A stretch of DNA of 64,000 nt from Arbacia lixula (GCA_963669155.1 OZ022579.1:14948040-15012039); one strand, 5' to 3'; numbered from the stretch's first letter, positions 37,301 to 48,526 are shown. Program-made: numbers and translations. Notes: generated by a model from the letters alone, not told the origin.

Positions 37301-40300
37301 CTAATTAATGTAGGATGGTGTGAAGGGAATGAAGAGAAATACATGTATGAGGGGAAGAGAAGAAAGGTAAAGGGGAGAATGGGAAAGACAGAGAGAGAGA
37401 GAGAGGGGGGGGGGGGGGAGGGGGTGAGGGAGATAGAGAATAAGAGAAGGGAGAGGTTATAAAACAAAGTAGTATGGGCAGAAAATGAGGAAAGAAAAGG
37501 GGAGAAGATTTTAAAAAAGAAAAGAAAAAGGGAAACATTGTTGTAATTAATGTGGTGTGAAGGGAATAAAGAGAAGTACATGTACGAGGGGAAGAGAAGA
37601 AAGGTAAAGGGGAGAGTGTGAAAGACAGAGAGAGAGAGAGAGAGGGGGGAGAGAATGAGGGAGATAGAGAATGATATAGGGAGAGGTTATAAAACAAAGA
37701 AGTATGGACAGAAAATGAGGAAAGAAAAGGGGAGAAGATTAACCCTTTTTGTCTCGCCCACCGGAGGTGAAGGCGAGACTAAGGGATCCAAATGGCGTCC
37801 GTCCGTCGTCCGTCGTCCGTCATCCGTCCGTCGTCCGTCGTCCGTCCGTCGTCCGTCGTCCGTCGTCCATCACAAATGTTAAAGTTTACCTGCAAGACTC
37901 TCTTATGATCCATAACTTCACATGGGTTGCTTGGATTACAACCTAACTTGGGTCATAGATGCACTGGGGGTACCTTCATGTTATGGTGGCGTTGGAGGTC
38001 ACAGGATAAGGTCAAAGGTCATTTGAGGTCATACGTTAAAGTTTACCTGCAAGACTCTCTTTTGACAAATAACTTCACATGGGTTGCTAGGATTACAACC
38101 TAACTTGGGTCATAGATGCACTGGGGGTACCTTCATGTGATGGTGGCGTTGGAGGTCACAGGATAAGGTCAAAGGTCATTTGAGGTCATACGTTAAAGTT
38201 TACCTGCAAGACTCTCTTTTGACAAATAACTTCACATGGGTTGCTTGGATTACAACCTAACTTGGGTCATAGATGCACTGGGGGTACCTTCATGTTATGG
38301 TACCGTTGGAGGTCACAGGATAAGGTCAAAGGTCATTTGAGGTCATACGTTAAAGTTTACCTGCAAGACTCTCTTTTGACAAATAACTTCACATGGGTTG
38401 CTTGGATTACAACCTAACTTGGGTCATAGATGCACTGGGGGTACCTTCATGTGATGGTGGCGTTGGAGGTCACAGGATAAGGTCAAAGGTCATTTGAGGT
38501 CATACGTTAAAGTTTACCTGCAAGACTCTCTTTTGACAAATAACTTCACATGGGTTGCTTGGATTACAACCTAACTTGGGTCATAGATGCACTGGGGGTA
38601 CCTACATGTTATGTTGCTGTTGGAGGTCACAGGATAAGGTCAAAGGTCATTTGAGGTCATACGTTAAAGTTTACCTGCAAGACTCTCTTTTGACAAATAA
38701 CTTCACATAGGTTGCTTGGATTACAACCTAACTTGGGTCATAGATGCACTGGAGGTACCTTCATGTTATGGTACCGTTGGAGGTCACAGGATAAGGTCAA
38801 AGGTCATTTGAGGTCATACGTTAAAGTTTACTTGCAAAACATTCTTATCACACATAACTCATCACATGTTGCTACTATGGCAATCAAACTTGGATGATGG
38901 ATGCACTGGGGGCACCTGCATGTTATTGTGCTGTAAGAGGTCACATGATAAGGTCAAAGGTCATTTGAGGTCATACATTAAAGTTTACTTGCAAGACTCT
39001 TGGTGAAGGCTTCCTAACTTGTGCACAGAATTGTGTGAGCATGTGTGAGCATTACTGATGTAGATTTAGGCAAACATTACTCATGCACATTTATGCAAAT
39101 TTATTCAAAGTCACTATTTTGCACCTGATTTTGATGTTGTCTGTTTAAAGTTGCTTATTTGTTTGTTTCAGTTTTCTTTTGCGTAGCAACGGAGATCGCG
39201 ATATTTCTGGTTATTTTCGCAAGTGGGCGAGACACAATATTGCTAATGCCTTGTTAGTCTTTACCTACTCCCCAATACCTTTAACTTTACAACACTGACA
39301 TTTTCAGAAACACTCTTTCCTGAATTACTGAATTTATTATGATGATTTTATAGCCATCTGAACAATTTGTAATTGCTTAACTCTTCAATAAAGCAGGATG
39401 TGACCGCTCTTCTTTATTTCAATGGTGGTTGCTGATATGAATACTTTTTATTGTGTAATTATTGATTTTCTTCTCCTACCAACATGTATGGAAGGACACT
39501 TAACTGAATCTGTATCTGCGCAAATTTACATGTATGCCACTCTCCAGATCGTGCACATGCAAACGTACAATGTAAAGAGTTCATTTATCCAACTTTGTTT
39601 TGATTTGTTGATTTCCTTCTTGCCGACCCAGATTCCTGTTTTAGCCTCTGACTTCCTGACCTTCCCGACAGCAGCCAAGCTGGTGGCTCTTGGCAGTCAA
39701 CGAGCCGAGAAGTTACTGGAAGAGCTCGGAGTAAGTTGGAGAAGAAGTAGCTTGTGGGTGTCATTCCAAAGTTCCTAACCCAAGTCAATGTTTTGTCTGA
39801 TGAATTGCAGATTATTTCCTAGTATCAGTCTAACTTCCTTTTGATGGGGTAAGAATAGAAGATATTATGTGATACGTTTACCTATTTGATGATCAAGACA
39901 GAGATAAAAAGAAAAGGGAAAGCGATTGGCTCAACATTAAAATCTTGCAAATTATGTGAAATCTCAACCTTACATTGCAAAGGAGAAGAATATGTCCAGG
40001 GGCCCGTTGGTAAAACTTACCATTTATGGTAACTCTGTCATCAATGTTAACTACCATGGTATGACCGCTCGACAGCCAATGAAATTCAAGGCTTCATAGA
40101 AGTTACCATCGATGGCAGAGTCACCATTAATGTTAATTTTTATGCAACAGGGCCCAATACTTCAAGTTTTATCGTTTAAGTCTACCGTAACTCTTTATGA
40201 GCCATTGATGCATTTTCGCACAAGTAATGCATACAAATCTTGTTTAGCAGCCTTTAGGATAAACAAGTAAAACACCATACAAATTGGATGTCAAAACTTT

Positions 40301-43300
40301 TTATTTTTATTTTATTTGTGGAGGTGTTGTGGTGTGGTGGTTGTGTACTGTTACTGAAGATCTCAAGGTCCCAGGTTCAATCCCACCCGTGGCACTTGTG
40401 TCCTTCAGCAAGATACTTAATCCACATTGCTGCTCTCCACCCAGGAGTATAAATGGGTACCTGGTAGGAGGTGGATGATTATGTGAATGATCTTGACCCA
40501 GCGCCGATATCGTGCAGCGGGCAAGGAATACTACCCAGGGAGTGGAGATGGTGCACATATGTGTGCGTGATATGTTCTTGTATCCAGCGACCAGGGCTCA
40601 CATTGTAACATCCCTCTTAATTCAGTCTCCAGACTGCGATGGGAAAGACCCTCTATACCATAAAAAAAAAAAAAAAAAAATATAGCTGAATTAAAACTTC
40701 AAACAATCGCAACTTTCTTGTCCTTTGATGGATTTTCATCAAAACTTCACTAACATGTTTCTTTCATGTTTCTACTTTTATTAAAACCAACATTTTTCAG
40801 GGTGGACTATCCCTTTAAGGGTTCGTTAAAAGGAAGAATCCCTAATATATGCTGACACATTTGCCTCGTGTTATCTGTCTCCAAACAGGATGAGGTGTAT
40901 GAGGAGCAGGTGGCAGTGAAGACGTTTGTCAAGATTGCTTCCGTAATGGACAAGGACAACAATGACATCCAGAATGCCGTCTACCAGTGCTCAGGTACGG
41001 CAACGAGTAGTGCGGTAAAGCGGTTACCCATTCGGGACCAAGCACCACAAATATATGGGCCCAGTTGCATAAAACTTACCATTGATTGTAACTCCGCTTC
41101 CTGTGGCAATTTCTATAGAAATTAATGGTAAATTTTATGCGACGGGGCTATGGTCTGGGACTATAACTTCTGATATTAACTATTCAAAACCACAAAAGAT
41201 GCATCGCATGAAAGAGCATTAATTTCAGCATAATATGAATCCATTTTTGATATTTAATGATATGTATTACCTTCATGATTATTTTTCAGAGCAAGTCAAG
41301 GGTCATATTATCAATAAATCTTCAAACTGGCTAATCTGCTGAAAACGTTGAAATCACACGAGTGGACCAAATTACTACCAAACTATATCCATATGAGACT
41401 AAAATGGATATAGCCCATGTTGCAATCTGGCATTATTTGTATTATTGTATTATTATACAATATATTATTATAGTAATAGTATTATTATACAATCGAGCAG
41501 CTAAACAAAAGTTATGCAACTGTATTCCCCCCCTTTCAACATTTAATTTTTCCTCCCTTCTCAGATGCCATCTTGAAGAAATTGTTCTCGTCTGAGAAGT
41601 GTTTGCCAGAGTCTGTGGTCAACTCTCTTCTGGTTTATATGGGGCTCATCAAGGTCAGTAACAATAGTCAATCGTCTTTTGTTATCATTTCTCATTATTT
41701 TTAAAGAACACAATTCTTCCTTGTCTTTCTTCATGATTGGAGAACTTGAAATAAGCAGGAATCTACATTTGCACTTATTCTCCATGTTAAAATCATCGGT
41801 AATTAAAAGCAATTGTTCATTTTTTTTTTCGTAATTGAACAACTTGAAGTTAGCAGCCGTCTTCATTTTGCACTTATGAATGATTTTTAGGATACATTCC
41901 GTTTCCATCCATTTAAAGAAAAACATCTGTTTTGACTCTAGATAGTTAATTAATGCTATGTTAGTACATGTATTAGTATAGATTCTATCAATTACCGGTA
42001 TTTGTATTATTATTGCTATTGTTACCATGCTTACGAGTTGAAGATAAATTAACTCGGTCAGGAACGTATGTGACAAATGATTATTGGGATACATCTGCTA
42101 TTCATCCATTTAATTTTTAATTATCTCCAATATCTGCTTTGATTCTAGTTAATGCACAGCTAGTAGCCCTGAGTAGAAGTATCAATGTTTTTGGTTATGA
42201 TTGCTTTCATTATCATCATTTGTTGCCATGCCTATACTGAGGATAAATGCATACATGTTGCTGATCCTACCGGGTTGCTAGAGACCCTGTGTCATATGGT
42301 CAACCAACAGTAATTATTATCATTCTAATGACATTATTATCATTATTTGTTACCGTGGCTACAGAGTGAGGATAAATGCAAACCCGTTGGTGATCCTCCT
42401 GGCTTGCTTGAGACCTTGGATCATATGGTCAAACAGCAGTTTATTATTTTCATTCTAATGACATTATTATGATTTGTTACCATGGCTACAGAGTGAGGAT
42501 AAATGCAGACCCGTTGGTGATCCTACTGGCTTGCTGGAGACCTTGGGTCACGTGGTCAAACAGCCGTACTTTCCCAGGAAAACAGTGCAGATGCTCATCA
42601 CCTTCCTCTCAAGGTACGACCCCCATCTAACTCCGGCTTGTCATGAATGTAATTTAACCTGTTCATGACAATTGCCTTTTTAGAGAAAAATCTGATCATT
42701 ATTTGACTTTAAAATTAGCAAAATTTTTTTAAAAAAATGAAATTCTTCTTATGAAACTAAACATGTAATTATGAATTTACATAACATTAAACAAAATGCA
42801 ATCTAGAGCAATAATTGTCGAATTTGAAGAGCGAAAGTGTGATTTTAACCTTTTCAGTTCATTGCCAATTTGACGATTTAGTTATCATATGACCCTGATT
42901 CCGTTTGGAAAAATCATAGTGAAGGTAATACATACCACTAATAACCTAGTAGTAATTTATCTTGTGCAGAAATAAGTGCTCTTCCATGTGATACATATGT
43001 AATTATTTTTTTATATTAAATATCATAAACAGTTGTAGCCCCAAACCACATTTATGTGGTACTTGGTCCTGAGGGATTGTTCACTCTTATAAATCATTAC
43101 TTCCAAAAGAATGACAACACAATAATTGGTAAACTCTATTCTATCTTGATGTATAAAGTTAGGAATGGGTGCCTCTTGAATTATATTTGGAGATAAAGAA
43201 GAGCATAAACTGAGTTAACATGTTTTGTCCTTTTCTTCTCTCTCGCTGCCATACTGATCCAGGCCGAATGCCAAGCTCGACTCCTGTTTTACCGCCAAGC

Positions 43301-43332
43301 ATCACTTAATGCAAGCTCTGTTTCAACTATAG
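26436..43332 (+). CDS. RANGAP1: Ran GTPase-activating protein 1, long form (16 coding exons)
   Basis: RanGAP1 stimulates GTP hydrolysis by Ran and so sustains the nucleocytoplasmic Ran gradient. Exons: 26436-26544, 27039-27166, 27528-27587, 28030-28206, 28856-28990, 29349-29450, 30188-30244, 31420-31533, 32149-32248, 33460-33544, 33790-33946, 39632-39730, 40889-40994, 41565-41653, 42492-42613 and 43263-43332. Total 1710 nt, 569 aa (human 587), with all phases compatible. The start is the ATG in AAATATGGCG ([11 protein letters not shown]). The leucine-rich-repeat GAP domain occupies about residues 20-345. [13 protein letters not shown] carries the conserved catalytic-region arginine at about R90, and [24 protein letters not shown] and [14 protein letters not shown] are typical LRR segments. 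Exon 11 encodes the acidic tract ([16 protein letters not shown]). The C-terminal domain includes GLIKSEDK, a psi-K-x-E SUMO-acceptor site equivalent to the vertebrate one, split across the 41653/42492 junction. In vertebrates SUMOylation tethers RanGAP1 to RanBP2 at the nuclear pore. Confidence 0.95.
28231..28418. mobile_element. Foldback element, family C, second copy
   Basis: Shares TCGGGCACTCAC and CCCCGCTATGATCAC with 7171-7374 and has the same inverted end structure. It lies in RANGAP1 intron 4, starting 25 nt after the donor. Confidence 0.6.
30782..31207. mobile_element. TIR element with internal AAACGCGTTT repeats
   Basis: GGGCGTGTTTATCAACT at the left and AGTTGATAAACACGGCC at the right, flanked by TAT on both sides (possible target duplication). 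The inside repeats AAACGCGTTT-type palindromes and GTTGATAAACGCA many times in both orientations. It lies in RANGAP1 intron 7. Confidence 0.7.
31586..31675 (+). pseudogene. Decayed duplicate of the 3' end of RANGAP1 exon 8 plus donor region
   Basis: About 90 nt nearly identical to 31465-31556, covering the second half of exon 8 (the [21 protein letters not shown] segment) and the start of intron 8. The junction AAGGTGAGAG has become AACATGAGAG, so the donor is destroyed. A poly-G tract separates the two copies. The near-identity suggests a recent event. Confidence 0.85.
32272..32525. repeat. (TCTA)n microsatellite
   Basis: About 250 bp of TATC/TGTC repeats beginning 23 nt after the donor of RANGAP1 exon 9 (32248). 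More diverged TATC/GTAT sequence continues to about 32830. Confidence 0.95.
33960..34530. repeat. GA-rich simple sequence minisatellite
   Basis: GAGAGA and GGGGAGAG blocks with an approximately 120-bp higher-order repeat (GGGGAGAGTTAGAGAGTGAG recurs near 34014, 34115 and, shortened, 34211). It contains the two exon 11 fragments. Confidence 0.85.
34325..34470 (+). pseudogene. Two decayed duplicates of the 3' end of RANGAP1 exon 11
   Basis: 34395-34450 repeats the last 55 nt or so of exon 11, including the LQVRGTSI-like segment, but with an in-frame TAA, and keeps a donor-like GTATGTGG. 34330-34358 is a shorter copy of the GAATGAACCC...GTGTGTGGAG junction. Both lie in GA-rich simple sequence (33960-34530) that starts just after the real donor at 33947. 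Confidence 0.8.
35032..35085 (+). CDS. RANGAP1: Alternative terminal exon of RANGAP1 encoding a short form
   Basis: Preceded by a pyrimidine-rich stretch and TGCAG, this exon joins exon 11 in phase and encodes [17 protein letters not shown] followed by TGA. Using it gives a 425-aa protein with the LRR GAP domain and acidic tract but no SUMO-acceptor C-terminal domain, resembling the organisation of fungal Rna1p. Skipping it joins exon 11 directly to 39632 in the same phase. The peptide is low in complexity but reads as a coherent acidic tail. AATAAA hexamers at 35420-35425 and 36836-36841 could end this form. The splice choice is inferred from phase and signals only. Confidence 0.7.
   Translation, partial: NSEASEDLASVMDKMKL
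35420..35425 (+). terminator. Candidate polyadenylation signal for the short RANGAP1 form
   Basis: AATAAA lies 335 nt after the stop codon at 35085. A second hexamer at 36836-36841 and a third at 39387-39392 could mark longer 3' ends. None is supported beyond the motif. Confidence 0.35.
37000..37745. repeat. GA-rich region with a ~250-bp tandem duplication
   Basis: 37260-37505 and 37515-37745 are near copies of each other (AAAAGAAAAGGGAAACA, GAAGGGAATRAAGAGAARTA, GAGAGAGAGAGGGGGG). It directly abuts the TIR element at 37751. Confidence 0.8.
37751..39233. mobile_element. TIR-bounded element carrying a 157-bp tandem array
   Basis: The ends are GTCTCGCCCAC (37751-37761) and its exact complement GTGGGCGAGAC (39223-39233). 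Just inside the left end is a (GTCCGTC)n stretch (37799-37868). The core (about 37877-38990) is seven consecutive units whose equivalent positions fall at 37877, 38034, 38191, 38348, 38505, 38662, 38819 and 38976, an exact 157-bp period. Each unit has AAGGTCAAAGGTCATTTGAG. No transposase ORF is present, so it is non-autonomous. It lies in the RANGAP1 intron between the alternative terminal exon and exon 39632. Confidence 0.75.
39999..40155. mobile_element. Short foldback element, family A
   Basis: A 157-bp relative of 1088-1246, with GGGCCC at both ends and internal TACCATGGTA-type palindromic pieces. It lies in RANGAP1 intron sequence between exons 39632-39730 and 40889-40994. Confidence 0.7.
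40318..40680 (+). mobile_element. tRNA-derived SINE with poly-A tail
   Basis: The head has a box A-like GTGTGGTGGTTGTG and a canonical box B GGTTCAATCC (40373-40382). The body includes CCTTCAGCAAGATAC and TAAATGGGTACCTGG, and the element ends in an (A)18 run before 40681. About 360 bp. It lies in a RANGAP1 intron, sense to the host. Confidence 0.75.
40690..40822. mobile_element. Solo arm of a family E foldback element
   Basis: Runs from AAAACTTCAAACAATCGC to GGGTGGACTATCCCTTTAAG. It directly follows the poly-A tail of the SINE at 40318-40680, so one inserted next to or into the other. Confidence 0.6.
41057..41148. mobile_element. Internally deleted foldback element, family A
   Basis: Keeps the GGGCCCAGTTGCATAAAACT left end and a GTAAATTTTATGCGAC right end but only about 92 bp in all; the middle is lost. 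It lies 60 bp after the exon ending at 40994. Confidence 0.6.
42245..42443 (+). pseudogene. Two decayed upstream duplicates of RANGAP1 exon 16 (SUMO-site exon)
   Basis: 42367-42443 begins with the same GGCTACAG acceptor as the real exon at 42492 and encodes [18 protein letters not shown], then diverges without a donor. 42249-42311 encodes a more diverged [18 protein letters not shown] and ends in an in-frame TAA. The spacer after each copy (CATTCTAATGACATTATTAT) is shared. The repeat unit therefore spans intron end plus exon 5' half, about 115-130 bp. Confidence 0.8.
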
Positions 43333-43710
43333 ATGTCCCATCTCCACTTCACCATACATTCATCAGTAACCTGGATATATGATGCGTTCATTGAGACCAT
43401 TTACCCTCTGTATGTCAGATAAACTGCTCTATGGAATTAATGTGTATTAATCCTGGAAAAAAGGCACGTGTGGCACAGGAAGAGTTAATGCAAGCTCTGT
43501 TTCAACTATAGATGTCTCATTTCCACTTCACCATACATTAATCAGTAACCTGGATATACGATGCACTTTTTCAGACTGTTAAAAAGACGCCAAGCATCCC
43601 TTAATGCAAGCTCTGTTTCATCTATAGATGCCTCTTCTCCATTTCACTATACATTCATCAGTAACCTGGATACATGATGGGTTCATTCAGACTGTTAAAA
43701 AGATGCCTAG
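43290..43710 (+). repeat. Three tandem copies of the RANGAP1 last-exon end and 3' UTR start
   Basis: The segment running from the final coding codons (ATGCAAGCTCTGTTTCAACT) into the 3' UTR (TCATCAGTAACCTGGATA) recurs starting near 43307, 43487 and 43600. Units are about 115-190 bp. Copies 2 and 3 lie downstream of the real stop codon and so are in the 3' UTR. Confidence 0.75.
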
Positions 43711-44326
43711 AAACTGTTGAAGCCAATATTTCCTTGTACGTACAGATATTATCGAGGGTGACAGTGTTAAAGACTTTTTATTCATGAGTTATTCCATCAG
43801 CACTTGACACCTTGGCTACTTCCATGTACTTTGCACAAGAACACCTTGCGCCGGTAAAGATGTGTAATGATACATATGCGATAAGATATGAAGTGGTACA
43901 GGTATAGGGTTGTCTACTATATTGGTAAAGATGAGACTTTGGGGAGTACATACTTTAGTTTTGTTTCAATGCGAGTGATCACATCAACTATTGTCTCCTT
44001 TCAGTTCCTGATAAAGTTGACATTATTTTAATCTGTATTGCCTGTTTTTGTTTGTTTTGCTTGTTTGTCAGGGAAATGTCATGTAATAAGTTGAATGTTC
44101 TGGGCAAAATATCATGTACTATGAGACGTTACAAAAAATGTTCCTCACACATGTCAAACCAGCAAGTCTTTTCTGCCAGAAGCATCATGAAGCATTAATG
44201 ACATCTGTAATAGCAGTTGCTAATGGATACACAGTTGTGATGCACAATGTGCACTGTGGTGTTCTGAACTAAGTATGTGATACACAGACAAGTTTTCGTC
44301 CTGATTTGTCAAAATGTGAAAATCAA

Positions 44327-44332
44327 AATAAA
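44327..44332 (+). terminator. Candidate polyadenylation signal for long RANGAP1
   Basis: AATAAA about 1 kb after the long-form stop at 43332. Further hexamers occur at 44802-44807 and 45062-45067, so the 3' UTR length is uncertain. The interval contains the triplicated 3' UTR repeat at 43290-43700. Confidence 0.3.
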
Positions 44333-44807
44333 TATTCTGAGGATTATTACAAAAGTATTAGTGTTCTCCCAAAGAAATATACATCATTCCAGTTTTTTTT
44401 TTCAATGTTGTGAAACTTTGGTTATTTACTGGATAATTAAATTTGTCACAGCTACACAATATGCGGAAGTGGAAAGTTGAGTGGTTGGCAAGACGATAGT
44501 TGCGAATATCTGAAGTGTTATTGTTTATAGGATTTTTGATGGTATAATGGGTATATCATCAACAATTTCATATATGAGAGTGTGAATTAAGATACATGTA
44601 TTAAATGAAAACAAACTTCTTCAATGCTCTCCACATTTCCTATGATGATAAAGAAGAAATCAACAGTGACTAATATCACACAGTAGGAGTGTGCGGATCA
44701 CTAATAAGCCGACTGAATATGTATATACACCTGTAGTTGTCCTTAACTCTTTATGTGCCAGATAAACTGCTGCTCTATGGCAATCGTGTGTAGTACTTGT
44801 GAATAAA

Positions 44808-46471
44808 ATTCCATCTGGCACACAGAGAGTGAAATCTGATTGAAAAGCTTCTTGTGTCTTTCTTCAAAAGCATGGGCAGTTCATGTATTTGGTATTGTGG
44901 CACCATAAATACAAACATGTTTATGAATCACACATACACGTATGTGCACACATGCATACTGTAGCCGTTGTCACATTTTTACTAACATTTTCTGACCTCT
45001 CTGCGGTTAAAGGACATGTGCTGAATGAATGTGTGTGATTCAGTTTGTACAGTGAACTCAAAATAAAGAGCACCGATAAACCAAACTCTCATTATGACAA
45101 TTGAATCGATTCGTAAATTTTTAATGTATTATCCAGATTTCAGAAAGAGTGACAAATTTGTGATTTAAGAAGAGTCAATGCACTTTGTTTCAAGTTTTGA
45201 TTGCAGCAGTAATCACTTTCACCATCAACTGTCACAAATGTTGCCCTTTAAAGCATATTTGAGTCCTCATTTTGAAAATGAAATTATTGTACTGTATATA
45301 TGTGCATGTATTTAAGTTCCTTTTGGCAAGTAGCTTTTAAAAATCTGATCTCATGTCATCATGGACCTAGCCTAGGTTCTTGGCTGCAGAGTTCACAAAT
45401 ACTTTCACTCATCACTGCTCCCAAACTAGGTGTCTGGAAACAGACTACTCCAGTAAGCCCTACTCCCGGCATACAGCTCCTTGAAGCTGGGCTTTAGATT
45501 GTTTCCAGACGTAGTTGTGTAGTAGCAGCACTCTCGTGTCCACAGCCTAAAAACCTAGGCCACCACCGATGTACATTCTTGTTATGTCCCCTTTTCTCTG
45601 TAAATTTCAGAATGGGGCATTCAATCTGTGTACTTTGTACTTCTGCCTTATCATGTACGCATAGCCAGCATGCACCTTTCTATGTTATTACATGTATATG
45701 TAATAAATTGTCTGGAATTTTGTATACCTGGAGATATTGTCAATTTGTTGTTTTCAACAGAATGTATTTTGTTTTGTGGAAAGGTAGTGACAGTTGAAAG
45801 AGATATTGTGTAAGTACAGAGCCAGATTATTGAGTTGATCACGAAAATCAGAACAGATCGGCAAAAGTTCATGATTCATTCACCCTACTCACACCCAATT
45901 TATTCACACACACAACCTTGACACACCTACAACACTCTGACCAGTAGTGGTTTTGTGGGTGGTACGAAAAACAAACAAAAATTACTTGTTTTCAGACAAA
46001 GAGCTGTTCTGCACCACTATGGTGTGATATTAGCACAAAATGCCACATCGACCTTTTTTTTTTTTATCATACAAGAAATAAACACAGACCAAAGCACTGT
46101 GCACCAACATATTAAACTGCCCATTTAACTACTGCACAACCAAGTATTTTTCACCAAACACAACTCGAAATAGTGGAAGTGTGTATTGAGAAATTGTATT
46201 GTGAAGGCCACCACAGACGACACACACTCATATAACTCTGCCACTGGCTGAATCCCATGACATTGTCATTGGATTTAGTGCAAGAACGTGAAGCCAATTT
46301 TTCAGCTGAAGGTCGTTCGACTGCAGAATCATAGCTTTGTGTCGGTCTGTGGTGGCCTTCAAAGAACTAGTGGAAATGGCCAAAATTCTAACCTAAACAC
46401 CCTGAGACACTCGAACATGAAACACGTGGTGACACCATCATAATTTTATCTATTTTTTTGTGTGTTTTGCC
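44808..46471. other. Intergenic region between the convergent RANGAP1 and RPS15A 3' ends
   Basis: AT-rich, with several AATAAA motifs and no convincing ORF or RNA. Part may belong to a long RANGAP1 3' UTR. Confidence 0.55.
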
Positions 46472-46477
46472 TTTATT
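46472..46477 (-). terminator. Polyadenylation signal of RPS15A
   Basis: TTTATT on the plus strand (AATAAA in sense), 46 nt past the stop codon. The short 3' UTR is typical of ribosomal protein genes. Confidence 0.7.
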
Positions 46478-46523
46478 TGTCTGCTGGTATCGTACACCCC
46501 CTCTTTGGCTTTCCCCCTCTGTG

Positions 46524-48526
46524 CTAGAAGAAGAAGCCTAAGATCTTGCCACCGACGTGTTTCCTTCTGGCCTCCTCGTGGTCCATGATGCCTCCAGATG
46601 TGGTCAGGACAACGTAGCTGCATGTAAAGAGAGAAATGGACAATACAGGGACACCCCGTTATAACAAGAAGTCGGGACCCACACATTTTCCTCGCTATAG
46701 CCGATTGCTTGCTATACCAGTACATGATCAAAACATACAAAAACATGCATATACAATGTATAGGACTACACAAACAGTAACACATTTACCGTGAGGACTG
46801 TAATATTTAAATGCCTTAGCAAGCATTCTAAACTGAATTAACTTGCTAAAAATTCACTAACATATATGACAGTTGAAAATGTTAAGACAAAAAAGATATT
46901 GACAGGCACTTTGGGGCATTAAGGGGCATTATGGAGGCTAATTTTCCCCAGGCCTTAAAGCATCCTTTTAAGTGTGGGGGCTTTTTCTCATGAATGATAA
47001 AATGAAATAATGACACTAAACCGTGCTGTAGACATGACATATTTTTGACAGGGCTACTATTTGTTGTCTACCGGGCTTCTTGTTTGCATGACATGGCCAT
47101 AATCGCCCTGATTTTCTGTACAAGGTTAATTTTTCCCTGGTAGCTGCATGGGCATAGAGCAAAAACATAAAATATTCACCTTCAATGGTGCATTTTTACT
47201 GTTGTTAGTACAGTATTTGAAAATACACAAAAAATTCATAATATCTTAATTCAAATTGCAGTTTTGAGCAACCGCTGTTTGCATTCACTATGCAAACAGA
47301 ACAAAGTCAGTCTGTTGTGACAGTGAAAAAACAAAACATTGTAGGATTTGCGCTGTGTGACAGCACAAAAGACAATCTTGGTATATCTGACTCATTCTCC
47401 CTCTATTATTTGCACTCTTTAGACATAATACAGAAAGCAAGAGCCTGAAAATTGTCGTAGGATGTAACCAATATCTATCTTTTTAAACCGTTTTAAAAAA
47501 ATCAAACATCTCTTTACACTTAACACTGTAGAGAATTTATGTACAAAGAAAGAAGGAAGATGAATTCTTACCCGAACTGCCTGGATGGGAGCAGGTTGCT
47601 GGTCCACCTCTCCATCTCATTGATGGGCACATCAAAGCGAGGACTGATCACACCACACTGAGGGAAGGAAACAAAATAACAGATAATTAACCATGTTCTG
47701 CAAAAAGATCTCATTACTCACACGATATATAATCAATTAGAAATTGCTAGAAAGAGCACTTTGCAGCTGGTACAGAATGGTCTGTCTTTCATACCAAGTG
47801 ATTTTCACCAACTCCCAAAGGACAAATTTAATAATCTACCCAATATGAATACGAAAAGATGTTTTGTGCTATTCCACAAATTAACATTCAACCATTTCTA
47901 AATATCTACAAAATTTAGTGACTGTGACAGGGTAGATTACTGGCCAATATTAAACACTTTCTCTTTGTCTCACCTTGTTGAGTCTTCCATTCAGGTTGAC
48001 AACAATCTTGCCTCCTCTGTGATCATCCACGATCTCGAAGTCACCAATGTACCCTAGAAGATAAAAAATAAGAATGTAAAGATAAATCCCACTCATACAC
48101 TTTCATTCAGAACATTGTACAAATTACAAATAATTGTTGCATTCATCTTGATTTTGAGAAATTTGAGTAGAATTCATTGTCTTGCAACATGTGAGAATAA
48201 ATGTCTAGTTGCTCTAGCACGATGGCAGATTGATTGAGCATGAGGCATACAAAAAAGCAACTCAACACAATCAAATAATCTTAACTTATTTCTCCTCTTG
48301 AATGAGAAATATGAAGTTCAGAAAGCCAAATGAAGTTCTTGAATCTTGGTATGTTTTATTCTTTAAATAGACTGAAACCAGACTGAGACTTACCATGTTT
48401 CATCATGACCATCAGGAACTTCACAGTGACCTTAGAGCAAGGCCGGATCAGCACTTGGCGCTTGCATCGCTTCTCAGCATTGCAAATGCTCCTAAGAGCA
48501 TCTGCCAGCACGTTCATTCGAACCAT
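46524..48526 (-). CDS. RPS15A: 40S ribosomal protein S15a (uS8), complete, four coding exons
   Basis: A small-subunit ribosomal protein that binds 18S rRNA. Exons: 48394-48526, 47974-48053, 47572-47657 and 46524-46617; 393 nt including the TAG stop, 130 aa, exactly the family length. It begins [13 protein letters not shown] at the ATG in CCACCATGG, a strong initiation context, and ends [11 protein letters not shown]. The conserved core [35 protein letters not shown] and [14 protein letters not shown] is nearly identical to vertebrate uS8. All splice sites are GT-AG and phases fit. The coding region starts 9 nt into its exon: an AG acceptor at 48536-48537 shows that a noncoding 5' exon lies upstream. 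I looked for snoRNA boxes in its introns and found none convincing. Confidence 0.97.

Noticed and set aside
47275-47299. Perfect 10-bp hairpin CTGTTTGCAT/ATGCAAACAG in an RPS15A intron, considered as part of a snoRNA.
   Set aside because: No H, ACA, C or D boxes at suitable positions on the host strand; it may be an isolated hairpin.
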